From positions 75,415,914 through 75,479,913 of the forward strand of contig OX375881.1 of the NCBI GenBank assembly GCA_947359465.1: DNA of 64,000 bases, in the 5' to 3' direction. Every line of letters begins with the position of its first letter. The first letter of the stretch is position 1. The position numbers and the translations under genes were made by a program. Positions 23,362-33,645 of this stretch are shown piece by piece. This DNA comes from Metellina segmentata. Its lineage: Eukaryota; Arthropoda; Arachnida; Araneae; Tetragnathidae. The notes beneath the pieces are model-generated. The model had not been told where the DNA came from, did not search any database, and saw nothing but the letters and a program-made list of their open reading frames with translations.

Positions 23362-24003
23362 CTAGGGGGCCCGCCCCCTGCTCGCCAACCCCCAGAGGAT
23401 TGCTTCGCAATCCTCATTGGTTCGCTGCCCGAACCTATGCTCGCTTCGCTCGCATCAATGAAGACATGTGTCCTAGCAGAAGGAATTGTTAACAAAATAT
23501 GATATTCCAAAAAAATATTTTTCAAATCTAAATTTTATGCTGTTTTTCAGAAAAGATATTTACAGTACCTCTGGAATCAGAATTCAAATGGAAACTTTGA
23601 GCAAATTTTGACTCGAAATGTGAGCTTTGATTTGGAAATTGAAAACCCAGCATGTTGGTTGTGTGTACATTTACCCAGCACTCGAGCCACCCACCATTTT
23701 CATTGAGCTTGTTGTCTAAAGTTGTAATGCAAGCGTCTTGATGAACTATAATAGTTTGCCCCGAAACGGACCTTTTTTTTTTAAATTACACTGAAAAGAT
23801 CCTCCGTTTTCTTTGATTTCTATTATTTACTGCAACAGTTCGACTAAAATTCATTGTTTTTCAATAAAATTTCATCCGATAACGCTATAAATTCAATCGA
23901 AGCGCGAGGCTTTGGGATAAACAAAGAATCGTACAATGTTGCCAAAACGCGAAAACAAATAACGTCTTTTTTGCGTGCCACGTAAGAGAATTATATATAT
24001 AGA
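23362..24003 (-). mobile_element. Helitron-like non-autonomous element, copy 1, nested in the hAT-like element
   Basis: Read on the minus strand it begins TCTATATATATAATTC after a host A and ends with a G/C hairpin (agggggcgggcccc-type) followed by CTAG and a host T, which fits Helitron ends (A-TC...CTRR-T, no target duplication). Near the 3' end are further hairpins: gaggattgc/gcaatcctc with a ttc loop (23,395-23,415) and ggttcg/cgaacc (23,419-23,435). No Rep/helicase coding. Copies lie at 49,043-49,706 and 56,353-56,717. A 61-codon frame here is spurious. Confidence 0.65.
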
Positions 24004-24084
24004 TTGTACAATACAATAAAGCCATTAACAGCGTTTGTTCCCATATATTTTTCATGTTTTATTTATTTCTATAACCCATAAAAA

Positions 24085-24418
24085 GTGCACTTTTCTTTAA
24101 AAATTGTAGAATTTCAATTGCAATTCGGGAACAGAAGATATTATTCGATCGAAAAAATATTTACACCTTTCTTGTTAAATCCAATGGGCACCTCTTCCGC
24201 ACTATTAGAATAGCAATATTGAAAATAATTATATTTCCTACGCCGAGTAAAAATTGCCAATTGTTACCCAAATTTCCAAAATTCAAGTGCGATGCGGGGG
24301 CAGAAGATATTATCCAATCAAAACAATATTTTACACCGTGTTTATTAAACCCAAAGAGAACCCTTTCCGCACTATTAGAATATCGATTTCGAAAAAAAGT
24401 GTTTTTCGGCCCACCCTA
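24085..24418 (-). repeat. Right terminal inverted repeat with two sub-repeats
   Basis: Inverted partner of 18,633-18,965. It carries the same two subunits (ccgcactattagaatagcaa near 24,196 and ccgcactattagaatatcga near 24,367). An open frame on this arm and its mirror on the left arm are shadows of the inverted repeat. Confidence 0.85.
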
Positions 24419-24423
24419 ATATA

Positions 24424-24462
24424 CACTCATGTCCATAAATTAAGGATAATTCAGAATAACAG
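24424..24462 (+). repeat. Tc1-type terminal sequence fragment
   Basis: cactcatgtccataaattaa, preceded by TA, matches the end of the Tc1 element at 25,139. It directly overlaps the right duplication of the hAT-like element. Confidence 0.65.
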
Positions 24463-24649
24463 GTTGAGGCAACCCATCAGTATTTCGGTTTTTTTTGGCA
24501 ACCTCAGCAAGCGGAAAGTTTAAATTTTCATTTTGAATATTCCAGAAAGTTCTTTCATCCGTTAAACTGTCGTTTGATTTCATTGGTTCATTTTAAATAA
24601 TTATTACCTTGGCGACTTTAAAAACGACTTTAGGCGCCATAAGAAGCGC

Positions 24650-24702
24650 CAAGCCGTTGCCACCGCTATAAACGTTGATCAAAGCTGTACCTAACCTACA
24701 TT
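24650..24702 (+). repeat. Short dispersed repeat shared with 56,285-56,345
   Basis: gccaagccgttgccaccgct, ataaacgt and agctgtacc occur in the same order at both sites. Function unknown. Confidence 0.5.
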
Positions 24703-25138
24703 TTACATTAACCAAGATATGTATCGTGAGCATTTGGACTGAAGATGCAAAATCTTCGGAGACTATTTGATTTATTTGCACTGAAAATCTTGTTATAGCA
24801 AAATAGCGCAGTTATTTTTACTGTTTTGGTATTTTTAAAAATTAGCGTCACAGAGCAACACAACATGCTTTTTACTGTTTTGGAATTTCTTACATAAAGC
24901 CTAATGTGGCTCTATAATCCGAAAAGCTCCAAATTATTTCTAATTTGGCAATTCTAATATATTTTTTACTTGATAGTTATTTTTAGCATTTTTCTCTGAC
25001 TGAAATTAGATTTCCATAAAAGTTTGTTTTTCAGTTTTGGATCAACTTTTGAAAATCATTCTGTTCTTTTAGATGATTTAATAAAGAACTAACATTTCTA
25101 TCAGCATATTATTTTTTCCCAGGTAGGTAGGTAATTTT

Positions 25139-26648
25139 CACTCATGTCCCTAAATTAAGGATGATTCAGAATTACACGGAAATCGATCTCTAAAGTAAAA
25201 ATTTCACCTGTAGAATTATCGCACACATCTTCAAGAATAATATCCAAATTACAGGAAGCTATCAGATGACGCCGATAGTACGACACAATAACGAGTGTAA
25301 GAGAAGTGTATATAAGGAATGGTAGCAAAGAAGTAAAATTGTTCACAAGCGTTCTGTAAGCCACTCAGTGCCACAACAGAGTAGTTATGGCACAGAGGAC
25401 GCATGTCGGTGATTTTTTACGTGGTAGAATTATCGGTCGTCTTTAATGTGGGCGTACTCAGACGGAAGTTTCAGTGGAACTTGGAATCACACAAAGTGTC
25501 CTCTCTAGGCTTTGGAAACGATTCCAAAATGATGGAAATGTCAGTAGACGTTACAGTACAGGTCTCCCTCTAGTTGCAACACCGAATGACGACCGGTATT
25601 TGGCAGTAACTGCTAAAAGAAGCAGACGGAGCTCAGTATCCGACCTTTCTTGTCAGCTATCTTCAGCCACGGGTAGGCCAGTTTCAAGGCAAAACCGTTT
25701 ACAGACGTTTGGGACATGTTGGTCTATATGCTCGCTGGCCTTTCAAATGTGTTCCGCTCACGGCAACGCACTGTCGCCAGCGGTTAGCCTGGAGAGTGGA
25801 GAACATGCAATGTCGGCATCGTCACAGTGGGCTTGTGTGATGTTTTCCGACGAGTCCAGGTTTAGCTTGTAGTCTGATTCACGGAGGACGATCATATGGA
25901 GAACGCCAGGTACACGCTACCACCAAGACAACATCATTGAACGACACCGTTGCTGTGGTGCAGGATTTTTCGTTTGGGGAGGGGGGATTATCTGGGCTCC
26001 AGAACAGATCTACATGTTCAAATCGGAACCATGAGAGGTCAAATTTATCGGGACATCAGCCTGGAACAACATGTACGTTTATTTAGGGGTGCCGTGGGCG
26101 CAGAATGTGTGTTTATGGATGACAATGCACGTCCTCACCGTGCAAACATTTTAAACGAATGCCTTGAATCTGAGTATATCACCCGTATGGAATAGCCAGC
26201 ATTCTCACCTGACTTGAATCCGATAGAGCATGTGTGGGACATGCTTAGCCGACGAGTTGCAGCCGGTCAACCACCTCCTACATGTGTACTGGAACTTCGG
26301 AGATTATTGCTTGCTGAGTGGAGTGATATTCCCCAAGATCAGCTCGAAAATTTGATTCTTATCGTGCCTAGGCGTTGTACGGATTGTATTTCATCGTCTG
26401 GTAGACATACAATGTATTAACCATCATACCAACCATGTCATGTTAAGTTTTTTGTAAGGTCTATTTTTTGTAATTGCTCCCCAGTGAGCAAAAATCGTAG
26501 TTTTTATGAATGGTATCATGCATACACCATCTTTTTTATTCTTTTTCGTTTGTTTAATAAATGGGCTTTATGAATAAGTCACGTTTGTTTTGTTTCTGAA
26601 CCTTTATTTGCCGGAACTGGCATTATTCTTAATTTATGGACATGATTG
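25139..26648 (+). mobile_element. Tc1-like element
   Basis: The left end cactcatgtccctaaattaa is mirrored by the right end ttaatttatggacatgattg, which is followed by TA (26,649-26,650). The left flank lacks TA, so the left boundary may be rearranged; a better TA-flanked end lies at 24,424. The 1.5-kb span holds one broken transposase. Confidence 0.7.
25387..26420 (+). pseudogene. Tc1-like transposase pseudogene (~340 codons)
   Basis: DDE-type transposase that would cut and rejoin at TA sites. ATG at 25,387 starts MAQRTHVGDFLRGRIIGRL. A TAA at 25,444 sits where relatives have an acidic residue. The frame then continues through the paired helix-turn-helix region (ELGITQSVLSRLWKRFQNDG) and a damaged middle. 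VMFSDESRF (near 25,850) holds the first Asp, and a stop follows at 25,870. After a frameshift, CVFMDDNARPHRAN (near 26,110) holds the second Asp, and LNPIEHVWDML (near 26,215) holds the Glu. The C-terminal SSGRHTMY ends at 26,420. All three catalytic residues are present but the frame is broken at least three times. Confidence 0.9.
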
Positions 26649-26659
26649 TATATAACATG

Positions 26660-27860
26660 GTTAAACTCTTCATTAGCTGAATCCGTTACAATCACGAAAG
26701 ACATAGTTTTTAATTAAATTTTGTCAAAGGCTTCTGAATTATTCGTATTGTAATTACCTGCGTTTTTCACTCAAAGTCGTTTTCCTTTCGTTTTGAATTC
26801 ATCTTAGCTTCTAAGCAACAACTCCTAGAGAATGAGTAGCAATTTAATTAGGTACTTTAGAAAGTGTGCAATCAATTCCTAGATAGATACTGTAAGCTTA
26901 ATTTTAAAGTTATATTAGCTATATATGAGACGTGCTTTTGAAAATTAGAAATTTCTATTAAAGTTAATTTTTTCTATAGACAATTTCTAGAGCAAATACA
27001 TAAACCAGACGGAAAGCGAATATTTCGCTTCCGTTACCCATATGCTCTAGTATGATGCATATCGCGGTTACCTTAAAATGTAGTTTATCGTCGTTTTGGC
27101 TTTTAATCTAGTTGACGTTAAGAACAATCAATCACCGAAATTTATTTAATCGAAAAAAAAAACTACCAATAAACTCTCTACATTCATAAAAAAAGACATT
27201 CAGTGCGGCCATTGGGTTTGGGCACCAAAATGGTCGCGCTAACCTATGTTCGATCTCCACGCACAATGGTAAATTTACACACGAAGTTAGTCAGGTCCAG
27301 ATCAATCCATTTTTTAAAAAATTTCACTTTAAACTCTCTTAAATTATGAACATTTATAAAGCTTTATGGTGCAAAAATGGCGGCATTCCGATTTTTAGCG
27401 AAACAAGAACACGAGCTGATTCTTAACGGAATAGGAGCAGAAACATCTGGTTCGTGCAAGACAGAACAAAGTGAAATGTGAAAAGGTGAGGATTGTAACA
27501 TAGCGTGGAAATGGTAATCGTAATATAAACTGGTGTCGTAATATAAATTTCTCAAAAACTGTGAACTATAAATTTATGAATTTGTCTGGAATCAGACATA
27601 ACATCATAACCCACAAATACAAAGGAAAAATTTAAGAACACTGCATATTATATAAAACTTTAGAATGTAACCATAAAAAGGGCAATAATATGTGACAAGG
27701 AGAGTTCAGAAAGAAATTAATAACTGAGAAAAAAATTAAGGCTTATTAATTTAATATGGAATGTGATCGACCCTGATGTGTGCACACATATCAAAACATG
27801 ACTTCATGCTGGCAATAATGTTGTTTGGGGAATTAAGTTCCACTCCACAAGCAATGCGGT
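26660..27860. other. Non-coding, with a hairpin-bearing repeat near 27,005-27,110
   Basis: aaagcgaatatttcgctt (about 27,013-27,030) forms a hairpin. It and the following ~80 bp resemble 32,547-32,635. Otherwise nothing recognised. Confidence 0.45.
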
Positions 27861-27872
27861 CTTCAGGGGTTT

Positions 27873-28139
27873 TTAATCTTTAGGAGAAGGATGTCTCGAT
27901 GCAACTGCTTTTCCAAGGTAGTCACATAAGTTTTCTATCGGGTTGATAGGAAATTTTGCTGGCCACGTTATTCGCTCAATGGCTTCATTTTCAAGGAATT
28001 CGTCAACAAGGTTTGCTCGATGTGGACAACTCGTTGTAATATTCACACATCTCGCTGCCTCCATGATTGTCTGTCCTGCTTCTGAACGTTCGATAGTGCG
28101 CCACTTCACAGATTCTTCCAAATGATACTTCGGAGCCAT
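27873..28139 (-). pseudogene. Internally deleted Tc1-like transposase
   Basis: From ATG 28,139 on the minus strand the frame reads MAPKYHLEESVKWRTIERSE and AGQTIMEAARCVNIT, the first helix-turn-helix of a Tc1 transposase. It then jumps to CPHRANLVDEFLENEAIERI and INPIENLCDYLGKAVASR, the segment from just after the second catalytic Asp through the catalytic Glu. About 200 codons with both Asp residues are missing and the frame is preserved over the junction. A full-length member would be about 340 residues. It cannot catalyse transposition. The deletion-junction model is inferred from remembered consensus. Confidence 0.75.
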
Positions 28140-28199
28140 AACAAACCGTTTCGAGTCCTTAAACACTGCAATCAAAGGCACTATTTCATAAATTCACTC

Positions 28200-30150
28200 A
28201 GATATTCACTTTGCGCAAAGCGCTTGATTCGCCATCGGATGACGTAACGCCTTGATTAGCATATTAGAAACCGTTTGAATACTTTTGATTAAATAATTCT
28301 CATTAGGCTTGTCTTTCACACATTCCCTGCAGAAATGGGATACCAACATAGCCGTCAGCCCTACGAGAGTTTGGGAGTAACTAGTAGAAGGCGCTATAAA
28401 ATTCCACCAGTGGGAGTTTTTTTAATTACAACCCAAAAAAAGATTAGAATTTCAGAAAGTGGAAAGGGAATGATTTATATGTAAAATAAGGTAATTATAT
28501 TCTTTGAAGTACGTTCTTACATTTACTAATTGTAAAGTCATAACTTAAGAATATTGCACAGAACTTATAAATTTTGAATGAGTTTAGTAAAGAAGCCGAC
28601 ATTTAAATTTTGAAGAAAAGTTATTGGCGACAATTCTTTTGGGAGGATGACATTCTACTGAAATTACAATTTAAAATTATTAAGAGATTTTTGTGTTTCA
28701 TGCTTTTCTAATTAGAGGACAGTTTCGCTTGAAAAACTCTAATGCTTTTCCCTTTAAAATATTAATCAACCAGAAGGAAATTCAAGAGATTTTAAATGCT
28801 ATTTAGGAAACAATTTTAAGATTTCTGTAGCACTTAAAAAAAACAGTTAGACTAAATGTTAACAGCAAAACATTCGCAATAAATAATTATTTCTTTTATT
28901 GTGTACCTTTACGTTTCAGATAAAATAAATTATTCGGTTTGGATGTATAAGATTAATTTACGAAGTCAGAAGTGTTCGGAGTTTTAAGTGTATAACGTAT
29001 ACAAATATATACCAGTAATTATAAAGTTGGTCTTTACATTTACTATTTTATTCAAACTATTTTTAATTTACCTTAAAAGTCATCATAAATTTTAAACTTT
29101 TTAAAACTATTTAAAATTTAAAAACTATTTTCTACTTAGCTCTTCAAACAACTAAAATAATGTTCGAAATTCATAACTGATCTTACTGAATAATTAATCA
29201 GTAAATTCTTTTCGATTTGGTATTTCGATATTTTAAAAAATGTTTTAGGTATTTAAGTGAACGACTAATTGATAAATGTCATGGGTGAAACATTTATTCT
29301 ATCAATCGTTACTCAGAAAAAAAATGCTTTTTTAGAACATTCAATTTACACTTATCAATTTTTAAATCTAGTTGAATACTTAGAAATGCATAATTAATTT
29401 CAATAACCAGTAAATGTTAGGTAATGTTTTTGTTAATGTAAATTTACGTCACACTGGAGCAATGGGCTATAAGCGAACCTTAACCAGTTAAAAGGAGTTA
29501 TTTTAAATTTTAGTAGAAATTTAAAAACTTTCGATCAATCTAAATCTAATTCATGGTGCATGCAAGTTTTATTATTAAAAAAAGAGAGTTTGAAGAAATA
29601 TCAATCTGTAATCTTATTAAACAACAAAGAAATAGGGAATTTATCAAGGTATTCCAATGTAAACAGCCTAACAACTCTTTAACAGTTTGTAAATTGGCAT
29701 TTTTCACCATTTTTATTCATTACTAACTAATTTAAAAGTGAATAAATATTCGTCATTTGCGTTTCACTTTTCACAAACATGTAGTTTATTAATGAGAATT
29801 TTTTTAATGCTTTTTAAAGAGGGTGAAGAGGTCACTTGAGTATATATAAGAATAATTTGTTTTAAGTTTTGTTCAACCATTAGTTGAAGTGAATTTCAGT
29901 TTTTGTACTTATACTTTTTGTTCTGGGTCGAATTTCTTCCTTTAAAGAGCAGTGCAGATAATTTTCAGCTTCTGTCGCGAGTCACGTTTCAATTGCCCCT
30001 TCTGGAACTGAATGTCTGAGTGATTTCTTGGAATTGCACATTCTCGAATAATTTTGAAACTTAGCCCCAAAAAATAGAGGATGGCAAGTCATGTTGGAAT
30101 CACTTCACAGTGAATCTTTTCAAAGCGATAGCATTATGATGTCTTCTCTT
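28200..30150. other. A/T-rich non-coding stretch
   Basis: No exon, element end or tandem array recognised. Confidence 0.45.
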
Positions 30151-30151
30151 C

Positions 30152-30586
30152 TTAGTGTTTAGGTGTGTAATTAGTAAGATATCCTTTTGAAGGTTGTGCT
30201 AATAACCAATAATACAGATTAATAATACACACATCTCGATTTGATTTGTCTAAGTACACAATAGCTGTACAATGGTTGCTCCGCAAATACTTACAAAATA
30301 AATTGCATTGCATGGCACTAAACAAATATTCGAACGTTGTTTCTAGAAATACATGTATTATTCCTATGTAACTGTTGTAACAGACCCGAAGCATAAACTT
30401 CTGTATTTCTGCGAAACTCAGCATCATATTTAATAAGAAAGTATAGTTTTTTATCGATACTTTGTAAAGAGAAAAGTTAAAGATGAGTATTGTTAAGTAA
30501 TTGGGAATAGGAAGTAATAAAAGTAAAAATAGAATAAAATTTAATGTAATTGATATCAGAGTCCAATTCACTTTCCAGAGAAGCAC
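30152..30586 (-). other. Unrecognised hydrophobic open frame, possible membrane-protein exon
   Basis: The minus-strand frame of 144 codons starts with a strongly hydrophobic stretch (ISITLNFILFLLLLLPIP), then mixed sequence (LSFAEIQKFMLRVCYNS). A good splice-donor sequence (gtaagtatt, minus, near 30,292) follows AMQCNLF in the frame. This could be an exon of a multi-pass membrane protein such as a chemoreceptor, but no diagnostic motif is visible. A/T-rich sequence often produces hydrophobic frames by chance. Confidence 0.2.
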
Positions 30587-30654
30587 ACTGACAAAAAGGT
30601 CCTAAAGAAAGGTCCAAGAATTGGGAAATTAATTAACCCCTCAAGTGATTTACC

Positions 30655-30845
30655 TCAATGATTTATCTTTCGCTTAGGGGATTGATCCCAGACCGTCGTC
30701 AATAGCACGTTGTGTTCCTCTGATACAACGTTAATTCAAATTACCTTACCTGATTATAAGCGATCTTTCCCTAAGAGTATTGATCCTGGACTGTGTCGCC
30801 TGTTGTGTAGCTGTAGTACAACGTTAGTCAAAATTACTTTACCGT
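30655..30845 (+). repeat. Two tandem SINE 3' fragments (family 1)
   Basis: Two successive degraded copies read ggggattgatcccagaccgt to cgttaattcaaatt, then gagtattgatcctggactgt to cgttagtcaaaatt. Confidence 0.6.
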
Positions 30846-31020
30846 AGAGATCTGACCGATTTTTCTAATGACGAGATATCTTGTCATCAAGAAAGCCTAT
30901 TGAATTACAAATAACGATAGTGCCGTTTTTCGATTATAACAAGATCATTATCCAGCCAATTTTGCTACTGACGAAATACCTCATTGAGACAACCACCAAG
31001 GGGAATAAAAGAGTAGGAGG
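30845..31020 (+). repeat. Dispersed 'gacgagatatc' repeat
   Basis: Contains gatctgaccgatttttctaa, tgacgagatatcttgtcatc and gacaaccaccaaggggaat, shared in order with 10,235, 12,465 and 54,768. Confidence 0.55.
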
Positions 31021-31029
31021 GTAGGTTTG

Positions 31030-31735
31030 TGGACTCTTCTCACTGCTTTGCAAGAGGCGAGCTAGCTATTCATGTCCAGACTTACAGAGAACTTGCGGGA
31101 AGTATGCCTCGACGTGTTGCAGCTGTAATACAAGCAAGAGGAGGGTCTATACATTACTAAATAGAATAATAAAGCACTTTTTCTGAAAACATGCAGCGTC
31201 CAAATACTTTTGTTCAAAAATGTAGGTATGTGAGATGATGGTTGAGATAGAGCTGAGAAAAAAAGATACCCATAATAACCGTTTTCATATTTAGTAATCA
31301 ATATTTGATCCATTTATATAATATTATCCTATGAATATTAAGTAATAAAATAGTTGTCATTTTTAAGAATAAAAAAAATAACTTCGAATTCATTTAAAGA
31401 ACAAAAAATTTATTTCATTAGTTTTAGTGCTTTATTTACAGAACCATTTTTAAATAACAAGACTCGGAACCTCTCTAAGTTTTATTGGAATGCCAATGAC
31501 AAAATGCTGCACTGAGCCTTTACATTTGCCATATGAACATAACCAGAAACCAGCACTTTGGGGATAAGGGGTCTCGGAACTCCAGAGACAATCTGAAGAG
31601 GATATATCAATGGATATTTCTGTGTATTGAATGTCTCAAGACATAAAATGAAAAGGTCAGTACTGAATAGAATTTATCTAAGTGACTCGTCTTTCTTTTA
31701 ATGATTTTCCTCACAGAGAATACTCGTGGTTCAAC
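31030..31735. other. Non-coding, no gene seen
   Basis: Nothing recognised on either strand. Confidence 0.4.
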
Positions 31736-31739
31736 ATTG

Positions 31740-31835
31740 CGTGGTGTTGTCCTCGAATCTTTCACTTCGCGTTTGATCCCGGACCGTTGCCACTGCGCTA
31801 GTGCGACGTTTGTTAAATATCTACCTTCCACGGAA
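31740..31835 (+). repeat. SINE 3' fragment (family 1)
   Basis: gtttgatcccggaccgttgc then gctagtgcgacgtttgttaa match the conserved SINE end. Confidence 0.5.
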
Positions 31836-32456
31836 CATACTATAAACGAATTTATCTCCCTATTACTGGAATACATTCAGGCTTAGACGGGAAGTACACA
31901 TTTGTTCTGCGCGAAGAAGATCCTCTGGATCGTCCTTTAAAAGCATAAAGAAACGAAGCAGCAGATAACAAAACCTAGCACTCAAGCGTTAAGTGAGGAT
32001 TACTGTATTCGATAGAAATCCGGGGATATTTTCCTATCATATCCAATGGTGTAGACCACATCGTCCACTTTGGCCAAACCATTTTTTCCTTGCGCTCTGT
32101 GCTTTGTGATATGGAGTGATAAACGTGTCGTTTTTATACTAAGCCATTTTTCTGGAAGAAATTCTATTTTTAGTTTTCACAAATTCAGTATAAATATCAA
32201 AAACATGGAATTCGAATATACAAATCCATTTCGCGTTCAAGCGAAACAACATACGACTGACTGAATCTGTTCCGAACAATCAAAATGGAACACTTGGTGT
32301 CCAAAAACAAACAGTATTAACTGCTTTAATTTTATATTTAGCATTATTTAGAGCTAAAAGCGCATGCAGATATTAAAATTGCAATTCTGCTATTCTTTAT
32401 CTGACGATGACAAAATTCATTTTTTATGTATAATATTTTGTGTTCAAATTAAAATT

Positions 32457-32546
32457 ATTGGTATTTTTAGTGCAAACAAACAAATCATTGGTATTTTCAG
32501 TGCAAACAAACAAATCATTGGTATTTTCAGTGCAAACAAACAAATC
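32457..32546 (+). repeat. Three exact-length 30-bp tandem repeats
   Basis: attggtattttcagtgcaaa then caaacaaatc is repeated three times with one base different in the first unit. It runs directly into the hairpin at 32,547. Confidence 0.95.
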
Positions 32547-32573
32547 GAAAGCGGATATTTTACTTCCGCTTTC
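32547..32573. repeat. Perfect 9-bp hairpin
   Basis: gaaagcgga and tccgctttc enclose a nine-base loop. A related hairpin lies at about 27,013-27,030, with similar downstream sequence. Confidence 0.8.
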
Positions 32574-32634
32574 TAAATGGCTCTTGTATGAAAAGAATTG
32601 GGTTTAAAATATAGTTAATAGCCGTTTTTGGTAG

Positions 32635-32790
32635 GTATGTATTTATTAACGTTGCATTGGAGCGACACAATGGACTATTGGTGACGGTACGGGATCAACC
32701 TCCGAAGTGAAAGATCTGAGGACAACAGCACGTAATTTTAAACTACGGTCATATTACGAGGTCATACCTGAGCTGTTACCCCACCGCCAT
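32635..32790 (-). repeat. SINE fragment (family 1)
   Basis: taacgttgcattggagcgac, acacaatggactattggtga and ggatcaacctccgaagtgaa follow the SINE order seen at 55,893-56,222. Confidence 0.65.
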
Positions 32791-32993
32791 TTTTGTGACA
32801 ATCCCATTTTGGTGATTAATCCAATTGACGTTGACCAATTGGTTATCAGAAATCAAATCAGAATTCATTCATAGGAATTTTTATTGGCGGATTGCTGAAA
32901 TAGTATTAAAAAAGTAAGCCAAGTTACGTCCCATCCACAGTACGTTGTAAACATACATTCGTTCGCAGAAACACTGCTGCCACATACATTTAA

Positions 32994-33640
32994 GCTGCGG
33001 TTTCCTAAGAAAGCGGAGCTGTTATCTAGCGTCCGTGATACGTCATAATGCGGCGGCCATAACCAACAACTAGGCGGTGGTCTTGAATGAGACCAGAGAA
33101 GTCAACTTAGACGGACAGAATACGGTGGAGAATAGGTGATACAGGCGGCTGTCGTGGTTTATTTTATTCGAGAAACAAAACAAAGTGGCTTTTTTATTCT
33201 CTGGTCCAAGTTTCTATCTTCGCGATCGTTGAAGATAGAGTGAAAATTTCAGCGGATTTCAAATCAGCTTAAAATTCTACGCCAGATCAATACCCAAAAC
33301 AGATTTATTATTAAATTATTTATCCTTTGATTATTTAATTATAAATTAAATAATTACAGATATATAGAAAGAATATCATATTTAAGGTATCGATATGGTG
33401 TTAAATTTTCCGTAGATTTCAAATCCGTTGAAATTTTCACACTATCTTCAACAATCCCGATTTTACAAAAACAAACTAAGCAATGCCAGTCAAAAAATTT
33501 TGTTTGTTTTGCTTCTCTTCGCTCGAATTGTTTGCGCGTAGGAAATGAACTGTTGCCGCTACAAGAGAAAAACGTTCCCCAACTGTTTGAGACCGCTATG
33601 ACGAACGTCATGCAAATGGCGGCTCCGCCAACTGTCGTTA
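32994..33640. mobile_element. Foldback-type TIR element, copy 2 (right end incomplete)
   Basis: Begins ttaagctgcggtttcctaag and carries both inner inverted segments. It ends at ggcggctccgcc, about 150 bp short of the outer right end seen in copy 3. Confidence 0.65.
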
Positions 33641-33645
33641 AGCTT

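Larger units (their letters stand above)
18633..24418 (+). mobile_element. 5.8-kb hAT-like DNA transposon with ~330-bp TIRs
   Basis: The outer ends are tagggtgggccgaaaaacac (left) and gtgtttttcggcccaccct plus a (right), exact inverted matches at the tips. The perfect 8-bp duplication atatacac flanks it at 18,625-18,632 and 24,419-24,426 and fits the hAT target rule nTnnnnAn. The inverted match runs inward for about 330 bp. Inside are an N-terminal region with an 84-bp tandem repeat (19,546-20,344), a broken transposase (20,790-22,939) and a nested Helitron-like insertion (23,362-24,003). Boundaries are well supported. The hAT assignment comes from duplication, tips and partial motif match, and TIRs this long are unusual for hAT. 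Confidence 0.8.

Noticed and set aside
32457..32546. Possible CRISPR-like array (30-bp units)
   Set aside because: Units are contiguous with no spacers, and the genome is eukaryotic.
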